DNA of 64,000 nucleotides, from positions 1 through 64,000 of the forward strand of contig JASMCQ010000032.1 in assembly GCA_030753265.1 (NCBI GenBank), in the 5' to 3' direction. Under the pieces are notes generated by a model. It worked only from the letters and a program-made list of their open reading frames with translations. It was not told where the DNA came from and made no database searches. Source of the DNA: Dehalococcoidia bacterium (lineage in GTDB: Bacteria; Chloroflexota; Dehalococcoidia; UBA3495). This document shows positions 18,178 to 27,243 of this stretch, in pieces. Each line of letters opens with the position of its first letter. Within the stretch, counting starts at the first letter, position 1. The translations under genes were made by a program, and so were the position numbers.

Positions 18178-20073
18178 ATGGTACAGGGCATCACCGGCAA
18201 GATATTGAGGGTCAACCTGACCGACCGCCGGGTTTCCGTGGATGAACCGGATGAGCTTTTCTACCGAAGGTATCTCGGCGGCGCCGGGTTTGTGGGCTAC
18301 TACCTGTTGAATGAGATGGAGCCCGGCACCGACGCACTCTCGCCGGGTAACATCCTCATCTTCGCCCTCGGCCCCATGACCGGTGCGCCGGTGCCCGGAG
18401 GGGCGCGCAACTGTATCGGAGCAAAGTCACCGTTGACCGGCGGGATGGCCAAGAGCGAGGTCGGAGGCTTTTTTGGCTTCGAGCTGAAACGCGCCGGTTA
18501 CGACTCCCTCATCGTCGAGGGCCGGGCCGACTCTCCGGTGTACCTCTGGCTCCACGGCGGAGAGGTGGAGATCAGGGACGCCTCCGCCCTCTGGGGAATG
18601 ACCGTCATGGACGCTCAGGATGCCCTCGAAGCGGAGTTGGGCGAGCGAAATGTCCGTACCGCGACCATCGGGCAGGCCGGGGAGAAGATGGCCGCCGTCT
18701 CATGCATCATCACCGACCTGCGCAACGCGGCGGGACGGGGCGGCCTGGGAGCGGTGATGGGGTCCAAGAACCTGAAACTGGTGGCCGTGAAGGGACGGAA
18801 CGCACCGAAGCCGGCCAACCCCGGCGAACTCCGAGAGAAAGCCCTGTACATGAACCACAACTATATGAACATCGGCGGGGCGGGCGCCTTTCACGAGCTG
18901 GGCACCGGGTCGGCCGCGAACATGGTGGGCGGAAACTCGATCGGCAACCTCCCGGTGCGCAACTGGGGCGATGGCTCCTTCGATGAAGTCGAGAAGATCA
19001 CCGCGGACACCATCAAGGAAACGGTGAGGGTCGGCATGGACGCGTGCCCCGCCTGCCAGATCCGCTGCAAGAAGGTAGTGGAGCTGGAGAACGCGTCCTA
19101 CAAGGTCGACCGCCGGAACGGCGGCCCGGAATACGAGACGCTGGCCGCCCTGGGCTCGTTCCTGGGGATCGACGACCTGGACGCCATCTGCCGCGGCAAC
19201 GAACTCTGCAGCCTGTACTCGCTGGACACCATCTCCGCCGGCGGCGCCATCGCCTTCGCCATGGAGTGCTTCGAGAAGGAGATTCTCACCCTCGAAGACA
19301 CCGGCGGGATCGATCTCCGCTTCGGCAACGCCGAGGCCATGCTTCAGGTGCTCGACCTGATCAACACCCGGGAGGGCATCGGTGACCTTCTGGCCGATGG
19401 GAGCAAGAAGGCCGCCCAACGCATCGGCCGCGGCGCCGAAGAGTACGCGATGCAAGTCAAGGGCCTCGAATTCGGGATGCACGAGCCCCGGTTGAAACAG
19501 GGCCTCGGCCTCATCTATTCGGTGGCTGCCCACGGCGCCGACCACATGGCGGGCCTCCACGATACAATGTTCACCAAAGAGGGCCCCGGGATGGACCTGG
19601 TGCGCCAGCTAGGCGTCATGGATCCCCTGCCGGCGACCGACCTCAGCGTGGCCAAAGTGGCCATGGTGAAGAGCCAACACCTGTGGCGGATGTTCGGGGA
19701 CTCCCTGGTGATGTGTCACTTCGTGCCCTGGACCCTCCACCAGCAGGTGGATATGCTGCGGGCGATGACCGGCTGGGAGTTCTCGGCAGTCGAAGCGCTC
19801 AAGGTGGGTGAGCGCGTGGCGACCATGGGCCGGGCCTTCAACCTGCGCGAAGGGCTCACCGCGGCCGACGACGCCCTCCCCAAGCGGTTCTTCTCCCCCA
19901 CACCCCGAGGCGCCCTCAAGAACACCGCCATCGACCCGGGGGAGATGGAACGGGCCATCCACACCTTCTACGAAATGATGGGCTGGGACCCGGAGACCGG
20001 AGCGCCAACCGAGGAGAAGCTGGTGGAACTCGGCATCGGCTGGGTTTCCTCCCAAGTTGCCACGGCGCGATAA
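18178..20073 (+). CDS. Aldehyde:ferredoxin oxidoreductase (tungsten)
   Basis: 631 aa, typical AOR length; AGAGGAGGG site before ATG. N-terminal GKILRVNLTDRR, then GARNCIGAKSPLTGG and NAAGRGGLGAVMGSKNLK, which bind the bis-pterin tungsten cofactor. A [4Fe-4S] cluster is expected from CPACQIRC (C-x2-C-x3-C, near residue 288) plus the later Cys in LVMCHF near 513. The cofactor segment GADHMAGLHD is also present. Oxidises aldehydes to acids with ferredoxin as electron acceptor (or the reverse) in the cytoplasm. It follows a MoaD-like gene, faces a second AOR at 22569, and the tungstate importer lies a few kb away. Substrate class cannot be assigned from sequence alone. Confidence 0.95.
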   Translation: MVQGITGKILRVNLTDRRVSVDEPDELFYRRYLGGAGFVGYYLLNEMEPGTDALSPGNILIFALGPMTGAPVPGGARNCIGAKSPLTGGMAKSEVGGFFGFELKRAGYDSLIVEGRADSPVYLWLHGGEVEIRDASALWGMTVMDAQDALEAELGERNVRTATIGQAGEKMAAVSCIITDLRNAAGRGGLGAVMGSKNLKLVAVKGRNAPKPANPGELREKALYMNHNYMNIGGAGAFHELGTGSAANMVGGNSIGNLPVRNWGDGSFDEVEKITADTIKETVRVGMDACPACQIRCKKVVELENASYKVDRRNGGPEYETLAALGSFLGIDDLDAICRGNELCSLYSLDTISAGGAIAFAMECFEKEILTLEDTGGIDLRFGNAEAMLQVLDLINTREGIGDLLADGSKKAAQRIGRGAEEYAMQVKGLEFGMHEPRLKQGLGLIYSVAAHGADHMAGLHDTMFTKEGPGMDLVRQLGVMDPLPATDLSVAKVAMVKSQHLWRMFGDSLVMCHFVPWTLHQQVDMLRAMTGWEFSAVEALKVGERVATMGRAFNLREGLTAADDALPKRFFSPTPRGALKNTAIDPGEMERAIHTFYEMMGWDPETGAPTEEKLVELGIGWVSSQVATAR

Positions 20074-20107
20074 TCCACCCACGGCAACGCGGCCCGGAGA
20101 GGACTAT

Positions 20108-20250
20108 CTTTCGACAGGCTCATGACGGACGTATAGGGCGCTCCCGCCTCCGTTCGTGGCGAGCCCCTCCGTTCGTGGTGAGCCTGTCGAACCATTTTCT
20201 GGGGTGGCGAAATCCCCCCAACCCCCCTTTTAGAAAGGGGGGTGAAGCTG
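20108..20250. repeat. Composite dispersed repeat, families B and C (copy 2)
   Basis: TTCGACAGGCTCA (from 20110) faces TGAGCCTGTCGAA (near 20180) around CCGTTCGTGG units, followed by the CCCCCCTTTTAGAAAGGGGGG hairpin at about 20214-20242. Same order and spacing as at 3595-3735, so the two families travel together. It sits just after the AOR gene and before the convergent permease, so it may also act in 3' end formation. Confidence 0.7.
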
Positions 20251-20272
20251 GATTCTCGCTGTCGATGGCCCA

Positions 20273-20330
20273 CCTCCAGCGAGATGCGGTCGAGTGAGAA
20301 CGTCTGACGGAAACACGGCTCGTCCGCGCC
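20273..20330 (-). pseudogene. Fragment of a luciferase-like monooxygenase C-terminus (remnant 2)
   Basis: 58 bases that align without gaps to 22003-22060 with 11 mismatches by eye. Read on the minus strand they resemble the ADELCFDPTFSP-GVSLE part of the pseudogene at 21959 but are further decayed. Both fragments have the same orientation and flank the ABC-2 pair at 20357-21843, as a short direct repeat would. Confidence 0.5.
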
Positions 20331-20356
20331 TCAGCCTTCGCGGGGGTTCTTCCCGC

Positions 20357-21088
20357 CTAGGTCCGCCGGACCGTTGCCGCCGCCAGTGCCAGTAGCGCCA
20401 CGGCGTAGCCCCCCAACACCGCCATCTCCCGCCACACCCCGGCGAGGGTCTCCCCCGTCAGCATGATCTCCCTGAGGCCTTCCACGGCGTAGGTCAGCGG
20501 CAGCACCTTGGATACGGCCTGGAAGTAGCCGGGGAGTTCCTCGACGGGCAGGATGACTCCGGAGAGAAATATCTGGGGCGACAGCACAATGGGAATGAAC
20601 TGCACCACCTGGAACTCGTTCCTGGCGAAGGTCGAGATGAATATACCCAGGCTCACGGCGACGACGGTGAGCACCATGAGCAGCACGAATATCTGCCAAA
20701 GCGCGCCTTGGTATTCGATCTGCAGTGCGAATATGGTGAACAGGAGTATGACCAGCGATTGCAGGGACGCAAACAGCAGAAAACCGATCATGTAGCCCAC
20801 CAGGATGTCCGCCCGGCTCACCGGGGTGGTCAGCAGCCGCTCCAGGGTGCCCTGGGCCCGCTCCCGAAGGAAGCTCACACCGGTCAGGATGAAGGTGAAG
20901 AACATCGCGAAGACGCCGATGAGGGCGGGCGCGACCCGGTCTAGGACGCCACGCTGGTCGGCAAAGCTGAATCCCACCAGGGACATCACGACGATCGGGG
21001 CGACGATTATCAGGGCGATGGACCGGCGGTCGCGCACGATCTGGTTCACGATCCTCAGCGCGATGGCGATGGTGCGGTCCGCGTTCAC
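20357..21088 (-). CDS. ABC-2 type transporter permease
   Basis: 243 aa, GTG start overlapping the stop of the ATPase gene (GTGA at 21085-21088). Six membrane segments. The SFLRERAQGTLERLLTTPVSRADILVGY region near residue 72 is the ABC-2 signature that follows the first large loop. LSPQIFLSGVILPVEELP near 167 matches the ABC-2 signature of NodJ/DrrB-type exporters. Forms an exporter with the ATPase at 21085. It lies inside the tungsten cofactor island but has no obvious link to metal import, being export-type. Confidence 0.88.
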   Translation of the reverse strand: MNADRTIAIALRIVNQIVRDRRSIALIIVAPIVVMSLVGFSFADQRGVLDRVAPALIGVFAMFFTFILTGVSFLRERAQGTLERLLTTPVSRADILVGYMIGFLLFASLQSLVILLFTIFALQIEYQGALWQIFVLLMVLTVVAVSLGIFISTFARNEFQVVQFIPIVLSPQIFLSGVILPVEELPGYFQAVSKVLPLTYAVEGLREIMLTGETLAGVWREMAVLGGYAVALLALAAATVRRT

Positions 21089-21843
21089 GGCGCCACCCCG
21101 CCTCTCACAAAGTGCAGGAAAGCATCTTCCAGGCTGGCGTTTGGAACTCCGGTGGAGGCTCGCAGCTCCCCAGGGCTCCCCTGGGCGATGACCCGCCCTT
21201 CCTGGATGAACGCCAGCCGGTGACAGTGGGCGGCATCGTCCATGGTGTGACTGGAGATGATCAAGGTTGTGGCGGAAGCCGCCATATCGCGGAAACGGTC
21301 CCAGAAGCCGGCGCGAAGTTCCGGGTCCAGGCCCACCGTGGGCTCGTCCAGGACCAGGAGCGGTGGACTGTGCACCAGGGCGACGGCGAGGCTGACCCGC
21401 TGCCGCATGCCGCCACTGAGGCGAAGGAGCGGCTCCTTACGCCTCTCCGACAACGCTACCCAGTCTATCGCCCTCTGAACCGCCTCCCGTCTCTCCGCCG
21501 CATCGGACAGCCCGTACATGCGGGCGAAGAAATCGATATTCTGCTCGGCGGAGAGTTCCAGGTAGAGCGCACTCAACTGGGGCATGTAGCCGATGCCCCG
21601 CGCACCCTTCGGCGAGGGATGCTCACCGAACACGCGGACCTCGCCGGACTGCGGCTTCAGCAGGCCCACCAGTAGCCGCATCAGCGTCGTCTTCCCAGCG
21701 CCGTTGGCGCCCAGGACTCCGAATATCTCACCCCTGGTGACCTGCAACGATAGGCCGTCAAGGACCTTCAGCGAGCCGTAGCTGAAATCGACGTTCGTGG
21801 CCTCGAAAACGGGCTGTCTGCCCGGGTCGTCGGGCTGGTCCAT
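21085..21843 (-). CDS. ABC transporter ATP-binding protein
   Basis: 252 aa from an ATG at 21843 (a TTG at 21858 is the alternative; neither has a strong ribosome site). Walker A GANGAGKTT, Q-loop PQLSALYLELSAEQN, signature LSGGMRQRVSL, Walker B LLVLDEPTVG and switch His in SSH. An NatA/DrrA-type ATPase that energises the overlapping permease. The pair is bracketed by two fragments of a luciferase-like monooxygenase gene, suggesting a rearrangement at this spot. Confidence 0.9.
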   Translation of the reverse strand: MDQPDDPGRQPVFEATNVDFSYGSLKVLDGLSLQVTRGEIFGVLGANGAGKTTLMRLLVGLLKPQSGEVRVFGEHPSPKGARGIGYMPQLSALYLELSAEQNIDFFARMYGLSDAAERREAVQRAIDWVALSERRKEPLLRLSGGMRQRVSLAVALVHSPPLLVLDEPTVGLDPELRAGFWDRFRDMAASATTLIISSHTMDDAAHCHRLAFIQEGRVIAQGSPGELRASTGVPNASLEDAFLHFVRGGVAP

Positions 21844-21958
21844 CAGCCTACTGCCCAAGGTCTACGGGTGCGGCTTCGTCGAGACTCTCGATGGAATCGA
21901 AACTTACCTGGAACAAGAAAGGATACCTCCGCCCGCTCGGCCCCGGGCCTTGCCGTGC

Positions 21959-22243
21959 CTAGGATGCCAGCTTCTTCATCTGATCCATGGTCTTCAGGAA
22001 GCCCTCCAGCGAGACGCCGTCGGGCGAGAACGTTGGGTCGAAACACAACTCGTCCGCGCCGAGGGCCCTGGTGGCTTGGATATCCGACTTCATCTCGCCC
22101 AGCGAGCCATAGAAAATCCCGCGCCCGTCCCCCAGGGGCTGGCCCGGTCACGTTGAATTTGGCTCGGCGCGTTTGGCCGCTTGAACAATCGACTCCGGGC
22201 TCGACGCTGGACCAGCCGGAGGCAGGAAGGACCCGACTCTCAT
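21959..22243 (-). pseudogene. Internally deleted LLM-class (F420-type) oxidoreductase
   Basis: On the minus strand an ATG at 22243 opens MRVGSFLPPAG-type sequence continuing to SPESIVQAAKRAE, the N terminus of luciferase-like monooxygenases (usually followed by LGYDSVW). It then hits a stop after 31 codons. In another frame, about 22117-21959 encodes FYGSLGEM followed by ALGADELCFDPTFSPDG and a LASstop end, the normal C terminus of the same family. About 230 central codons are missing, so the enzyme is dead. It lies 48 bases downstream of the MoaD-like gene on the same strand, so it was once part of that AOR-MoaD operon. Recognition is from family memory; a database search would settle it. 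Confidence 0.65.
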
Positions 22244-22291
22244 TATCGGTTCCTAGGATCAATCTTGTATACCCGCTTCCGAGCTCGCAGC

Positions 22292-22534
22292 CTATCCTCC
22301 GGCAATCGGGGGGAAGATGGCCGCCCTTTCCTGGTCCTGCAACACGTAATCGCCCTCTTGGTGACGGCGATTTACAAACGTCTGTTGAGCCTCGGTTGCC
22401 GGTATGCCCAGCAACTCCAAGAGCGTGTCAACGGTGGTCCCATCGGGTACGTCCAGCCAGAAGGCGCTGCTTCCGCCCCCGCCGAGACGGTACTTCCGAA
22501 GGGTCGCAAAAAGGGCCACCTCGATCGATATCAA
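22292..22534 (-). CDS. MoaD/ThiS-like sulfur carrier protein
   Basis: 80 aa ending IFPPIAGG, the Gly-Gly tail used for thiocarboxylate formation by MoeB and a sulfurtransferase. Beta-grasp fold: N-terminal ISIEVALFATLRKY strand-helix, DGTTVDTLLELLGIP helix, ERAAIFPP strand. It follows the second aldehyde oxidoreductase by 34 bases on the same strand, the same pairing seen at 17908-20073 but in reverse order. Likely supplies sulfur for the pterin dithiolene of that enzyme. Confidence 0.88.
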   Translation of the reverse strand: MISIEVALFATLRKYRLGGGGSSAFWLDVPDGTTVDTLLELLGIPATEAQQTFVNRRHQEGDYVLQDQERAAIFPPIAGG

Positions 22535-22568
22535 CCCGGCTTTCCTCGCCGTTCCGGAGCCTCGCTCG

Positions 22569-24305
22569 CTAGCTAAACACGCTATCTAGCATCGTCTCCG
22601 GGATGTTGTTCACCTCATTGAGCGGAGGGAGCGGCTCGTCGGACATGAACTCGGGAAGACGGTCATGGGCGTTGGTAAACCCGGCCATTTCATTGAACTG
22701 GCGCTCCTGCCGGAGGATTTCCATCCCGACCCTGTCGATGTCCGCCACCGTCCAGTTGGTGCCCAGTACGCCGTTTACCGTCTCCACCATCCCCTCCATG
22801 CCGCTGGGAGTGTCCAGGATGGCGAAGGTGATGAAAAGGCAGTAGCCGTAGGTATCGATGAACGCCGTGGCTGCCTGCATCATGCGCGAAAGCTCCGCTT
22901 TACCTTCAACGGTGACCGGGTCCACTTTCCCGCCGACACCCAAGATCTCCTGGGCGTTGGTGTATCCCGCCGTGTGGTCCGCGCCCTGGGGGCTAGTGGC
23001 GTAGGTAACCCCCAGCCCTTTCACCACCCTGGGCTCGTAGGCCGGCATTCCCTGGCCTTTGACCACGGGCACTCGAGTGACCCCATAGGCGCGCCCGGTA
23101 AAAGCGGCCCCATTGCCAAGGATGCGTCCCACCGGCGAAGCCAGGCCCACCTCGTGGAGAAGCTGGATCGCCGCCTTGCTGTCGCCAAAAGACGCCAGGC
23201 CTGCCTCCATGGCGACCCCCAGCGTGACCCCGGCCTCGATGGTGTCCACCCCATAGTCGTTGCAGAGCCGGACCATCTCGGCGATATCGTCCATGTCGTC
23301 GACTTCAAGGTTGGGTCCAAGGGCCCAGACCGACTCGTACTCCATCACGGAAACGCGCTCGGTTCCATCGGCATTGGGGTAGATGTTGGAGCATTGGATT
23401 ACGCAGCCCGGGTGACAGGAGTGTCCCGTCTTACCCACCCCGCCCCGGCTGGCTATGGCCTCTGCCAGGGTCTCGCCGCCGACCTTGTTGGCCCCCGCGA
23501 AAGAACCGCTGCTGAAGTTACGGGTGGGCAGCCCGCCGGCCTCACTCATCACGTTTATGAGCACATCGGTACCGAGGGTGTTCAATCCGCCGCCGGGCTT
23601 GGTTATGGCGTGGTTGCGTAGCGCCTCCAACAGCTTGCGCTCGCCCTGCCGGAGGAGGTCCTGGTCTTTGATCTCTACTCCGGGAGCACCTGCCGAATCC
23701 ACCACGATGGCCTTCAGTCTCTTGCTCCCCATGACTGCCCCCAGCCCGCCCCGCCCGGAATAACGGCTGGCCCGGCCCTCGGCATCGCTGAAGCAAATCC
23801 CGGCCATCGTCATCCGGTTCTCTCCGGTGGGCCCAATGCTAGCGATGCCGACACTATCCCCGTACCGCTTGAAGAGGGTTTCGTTGACCTCCGAGGTGAT
23901 TTTCCCCTCCAGGTCGTCCGCCGGCAGCAGCTCGGCGCCGGCTGTGCTCACCCGGAGCAGCCACCAACCCTCCGCGGGCTGGTCCTCGATGATGATCGCC
24001 CTTATCCGCAACCGGCCCAGCATCTGAGAAACCGGGGTGCCCGCGTTGCTCTCTTTGGTCCCTCCGGTCAGAGGCGACTTGGCGCCGGCGGAAATGCGCC
24101 CGGAGCTGGATGCCACGGTCCCGGTAACGATCCCCGGCGAAAAGATCAGCTTGTTATTGGGGCCCAGGGGATGGCAGCCTGGTGGAATCTCGTCCATGAC
24201 CACCTGAGCGGTGAGGCCGCGGCCTCCCAGAGTCTCCCATTTGGCGGGGACTGCCTGCTCTGTCACCGTTCGTTTTGCCATGTTGACCCGTATTATTTTC
24301 GCCAC
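22569..24305 (-). CDS. Aldehyde:ferredoxin oxidoreductase family protein (tungsten)
   Basis: 578 aa, GTG start with GGGAGGTACACC upstream. Opens with AKIIRVNMAKRTV, then SSGRISAGAKSPLTGG and YSGRGGLGAVMGSKRLK. The cluster Cys motif is CHPGCVIQC (C-x3-C-x3-C, near residue 304), differing from the C-x2-C-x3-C of the AOR at 18178. A later Cys in YGYCLF near residue 497 would be the fourth ligand. PQGADHTAGYTN matches the second cofactor motif. The two AORs are clearly separate subfamilies, so they probably act on different aldehydes. Heads an operon with the MoaD-like gene and, formerly, a luciferase-like oxidoreductase. Confidence 0.93.
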   Translation of the reverse strand: MAKIIRVNMAKRTVTEQAVPAKWETLGGRGLTAQVVMDEIPPGCHPLGPNNKLIFSPGIVTGTVASSSGRISAGAKSPLTGGTKESNAGTPVSQMLGRLRIRAIIIEDQPAEGWWLLRVSTAGAELLPADDLEGKITSEVNETLFKRYGDSVGIASIGPTGENRMTMAGICFSDAEGRASRYSGRGGLGAVMGSKRLKAIVVDSAGAPGVEIKDQDLLRQGERKLLEALRNHAITKPGGGLNTLGTDVLINVMSEAGGLPTRNFSSGSFAGANKVGGETLAEAIASRGGVGKTGHSCHPGCVIQCSNIYPNADGTERVSVMEYESVWALGPNLEVDDMDDIAEMVRLCNDYGVDTIEAGVTLGVAMEAGLASFGDSKAAIQLLHEVGLASPVGRILGNGAAFTGRAYGVTRVPVVKGQGMPAYEPRVVKGLGVTYATSPQGADHTAGYTNAQEILGVGGKVDPVTVEGKAELSRMMQAATAFIDTYGYCLFITFAILDTPSGMEGMVETVNGVLGTNWTVADIDRVGMEILRQERQFNEMAGFTNAHDRLPEFMSDEPLPPLNEVNNIPETMLDSVFS

Positions 24306-24908
24306 GGTGTACCTCCCTCTAAGTCATTCCAAGGTGCCACATGCCGCCGGCCGGCGCATCGACGCTCAGGCCGCCGAAGCAAGAGCCCGCCCCGGCATTC
24401 TCCGGACAATATGTGGGTGTCCAATGCTGGCAATCCTGATCCTGGGTTGGCCTGAATTCGGATAGGCCTTTTCGCTGTCAACCATCGGGTGCATCCTGAG
24501 CGAGTGCGCAATGTTTCGGAAACAAGTGAATCTGTGGGTGGACGATAGCTGGCATACTGCCAAATGGTACATGAGCCGGTTGCGGGAATACAGTTGCCGA
24601 TCTACTAAATCACATTCTTAACCTAAATGGGCCATGGGTCAAGTACCATCCCACGGCCCGGTCAAACGGCTTCCCAGCCTGCGGCTGCGGATTCGCGAAC
24701 CCACTCAGGGTCTGCGAACCAGGCTGATCAAGATCGGCGGGGGCTACAGGGGATCATATCTGAGCGAAATCACCGGCGCCCACTCTCTTCAATCGACATG
24801 GATCTAGCGGACCAGGGCAGGCGTGGTTCTCGGCCCAATGGATGAAGGTTGACTGCCTCGGTAGAGGGTGTTAAGGTTCAGCCCATCACCAACGCACCAA
24901 CCATTCGG
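24306..24908. other. Divergent control region between AOR and tupABC
   Basis: 603 bases, less GC-rich than the neighbours, between the minus-strand AOR and plus-strand tupA. It must hold both promoters. A TTGACA on the minus strand (24476-24481 complement) lacks a good -10 at 17 bases. No tRNA or known riboswitch structure was recognised, although a metal- or cofactor-responsive element would be expected here. Several short ORFs show no domain. Confidence 0.4.
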
Positions 24909-25769
24909 ATGCAGACGATCTCACAAGGGAAAGCTCTCCTCAGACTGTTCACCACTCTTGCCGTGCTGGCCGCCCTCTGGGCTTGCAACACTTCCCCGCA
25001 AATCCTCATAGTGGCCACGACCACCAGTACCGCCGATTCCGGCCTTCTTGACGATATCCTGCCACCGTTCGAAGACGAGGCGAAAGCAACTGTACGAGTC
25101 CTGGCGGTAGGCACCGGCCAGGCCATCGCCTTGGGCGAACGTGGCGATGCGGACATCATCCTGATTCATGAGAGGGACCGGGAAGAACGCTTCGTCGCTG
25201 AAGGTTGGGGCACGCAGCGAAAGGATGTGATGTATAATGACTTCGTCGTCGTCGGGCCCGTCCTCGACCCTGCCGGTGTTTCCGGCGCGGCCAGCGCTGC
25301 GCAAGCATTCGCTCGGATTTCCCAGGCGGGAGCGAACGACCGGGCGATCTTTGTTTCGCGCGGCGACCAGTCCGGAACTCACTCGAAAGAGCTTCTGGTT
25401 TGGCAGTTGGCTGGTATCGAGCCCAATGGGAGTTGGTACCAGCCCACCGGCCAGGGAATGGGTGACACCCTGACCGTAGCAAATGAGTTCCAGGCCTACA
25501 CGTTTTCCGACCGGGCGACGTACCTGGCGCGGCAAGATAGGCTGGATCTTGATATCTTAATAGAGGGAGACTCCTCGTTGCTCAACCCGTACGCGGTAAT
25601 ACCCGTGAACCCCGAGCGCCACGCCAGGGTAAACCATGTTCTGGCCCTGGCGTTCGTGGAGTACCTTACCAAGTACGAGACTCAGGAACGCATCGCCAGC
25701 TTCGGTCTGGACACCTACGGTCAACCCCTGTTCTACCCCAATAGCGTGGAATGGAAATCCCAGCGATAG
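24909..25769 (+). CDS. tupA: Tungstate ABC transporter substrate-binding lipoprotein
   Basis: 286 aa from the ATG at 24909; the open frame continues to a TTG at 24849, and the start is uncertain because neither has a strong ribosome site. Residues 1-26 form a signal sequence ending in a lipobox (LWAC), so the mature protein is a lipoprotein. The hallmark ATTTSTADSGLLDDI, which identifies TupA-type tungstate binders as opposed to ModA, follows directly. Other family motifs: VGTGQAIALGERGDADIIL, MYNDFVVVGP, and FVSRGDQSGTHSKE. TupA proteins bind tungstate with very high affinity. First gene of tupABC and adjacent to tungsten enzymes. Confidence 0.93.
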   Translation: MQTISQGKALLRLFTTLAVLAALWACNTSPQILIVATTTSTADSGLLDDILPPFEDEAKATVRVLAVGTGQAIALGERGDADIILIHERDREERFVAEGWGTQRKDVMYNDFVVVGPVLDPAGVSGAASAAQAFARISQAGANDRAIFVSRGDQSGTHSKELLVWQLAGIEPNGSWYQPTGQGMGDTLTVANEFQAYTFSDRATYLARQDRLDLDILIEGDSSLLNPYAVIPVNPERHARVNHVLALAFVEYLTKYETQERIASFGLDTYGQPLFYPNSVEWKSQR

Positions 25770-25852
25770 CGCTTTATGAGGCAATGGGCCGATCAAGCGA
25801 ACACGGATAATGGCTCACCGCCAATTGATAGCGCCAGCTCAGGCAAACCCGT

Positions 25853-26515
25853 TTGAATTCATTTGATCTGACAGACATCCTGCACATTGTGCTGCTTTCG
25901 CTGGGGGTCTCTGGCAGCGCGCTCTTGATAAGCAGCGCCATAGGGATACCAGTCGGGGTCTGGCTGGGGTTTCGCAGGTTCTTAGCGAGACGGCTGGCCA
26001 TCGCATTTGTGTATGCGGGAATGGGGTTCCCCCCTGTGGTTGTCGGCCTGCTGGTATATCTTCTGCTATCCCGCAGCGGCCCCTTGGGCGGGTTGGGCTG
26101 GCTGTACACCGCCAAGGCGATGGTCTTCGCCCAGGTAATCATCGCGTTTCCAATTATCGCCGTTTTTACTATGGCGGCAGTCATGGGCGTGGGCGAAGCC
26201 GTTCGGCGACAGGCTACCACACTCGGTGCGAATAGCTTCCAGACCACCCTCGTGGTCTTACGCGAGGCGCGAGTGGGGGTCCTGGTGGCGCTTCTCGCAG
26301 GTCTTGGCAGCATCGTTTCCGAGGTGGGGGCCGTGATGATGGTGGGAGGCAACCTCAAAGGCTCAACCCAGGTGCTCACGACCGCCATTGTTCAATCAAC
26401 CCGAATGGGTCTCTTCGAGCAGGCAATCGCTCTGGGAGCCATCCTGCTTGGCCTTTCCTTCCTGGTGAGCCTTGCCTGGATAGCCCTACAGGGGCGCAGT
26501 TTGGTCGACCCATGA
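25853..26515 (+). CDS. tupB: Tungstate ABC transporter permease
   Basis: 220 aa from a TTG start. Five or six membrane helices and the cytoplasmic EAA-like loop GEAVRRQATTLGANSFQTTLVVLREARVG (around residues 122-150) that docks the ATPase. The family motif EVGAVMMVGGNLKGSTQVLTTAI follows near 163 and is characteristic of TupB. Moves tungstate through the membrane with TupA and TupC. Overlaps tupC by four bases (ATGA at 26512-26515), so the two are co-translated. Confidence 0.92.
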   Translation: MNSFDLTDILHIVLLSLGVSGSALLISSAIGIPVGVWLGFRRFLARRLAIAFVYAGMGFPPVVVGLLVYLLLSRSGPLGGLGWLYTAKAMVFAQVIIAFPIIAVFTMAAVMGVGEAVRRQATTLGANSFQTTLVVLREARVGVLVALLAGLGSIVSEVGAVMMVGGNLKGSTQVLTTAIVQSTRMGLFEQAIALGAILLGLSFLVSLAWIALQGRSLVDP

Positions 26516-27243
26516 ACGGCACGGAGTATCGCCTGGAAATGCTTAGCAAGGCCTATGGCAAACGGGAGGTTTGCCACGTCGAGTACCTAGAGGTTCCACG
26601 TGGCTCGATCACGGTGCTGATGGGGCCGAACGGTGCCGGAAAGAGCACGCTCTTAAGATTGATGGGCTTTCTTGAGTCACCAACCGCGGGTAAGGTGATC
26701 TTCGGTGACACCACGTTTCTTGACGGGAAGCTGCCCCCCTTGGAGGTCCGCCGAAGGGTGACCATGGTCTTCCAGACGCCGGTGTTCTTTAGGGGTTCGG
26801 TGGAGCAAAACGTGGCCTATGGTTTGAAGCTCCGGGGCGGGGAGAACATCAAACCCAGGGTTCAGCAGATCCTTGAAGCCCTGAACCTTTCTCACTTGGC
26901 TAAAGCTAGGGTGGGTTCATTGTCTGCAGGGGAGGCCCAGAGGGTTGCCATCGCACGGGCGCTGATCTTTGACCCAAGCGTTGTATTGTTAGACGAGCCC
27001 ACGGCCAACCTCGATCCCCAGAATGTGGCGTTGGTGGAGGCCTTGATTGCCCAGGCTGTGAACGAGCGCGGAACCACCGTTGTCCTGGTAACACAGAATG
27101 TCTTTCAGGCCGAGCGGTTGGCCAACGACGCGGCCTTTATGCTGGATGGGAAGTTGATAGAGGTTGGCCCAGCGGAAAGTATCTTTGCACTTGCTGAAGA
27201 CCATCGAACTCGGGCCTTCGTGCACGGGGAAATGGTTTATTAA
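26512..27243 (+). CDS. tupC: Tungstate ABC transporter ATP-binding protein
   Basis: 243 aa. Walker A GPNGAGKST near residue 38, Q-loop VFQTPVFFRG, signature SLSAGEAQRVAIARAL (LSAGE variant of LSGGQ), Walker B SVVLLDEPTANLD. The switch His is replaced by Gln in LVTQNVFQAE, where most importers have TH. Importer-type short ATPase with no regulatory TOBE domain at the C terminus. It powers uptake of tungstate for the aldehyde oxidoreductases nearby. Last gene of the operon; a small CCCGAT/ATCGGG hairpin lies downstream at about 27307-27325. Confidence 0.92.
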   Translation: MNGTEYRLEMLSKAYGKREVCHVEYLEVPRGSITVLMGPNGAGKSTLLRLMGFLESPTAGKVIFGDTTFLDGKLPPLEVRRRVTMVFQTPVFFRGSVEQNVAYGLKLRGGENIKPRVQQILEALNLSHLAKARVGSLSAGEAQRVAIARALIFDPSVVLLDEPTANLDPQNVALVEALIAQAVNERGTTVVLVTQNVFQAERLANDAAFMLDGKLIEVGPAESIFALAEDHRTRAFVHGEMVY

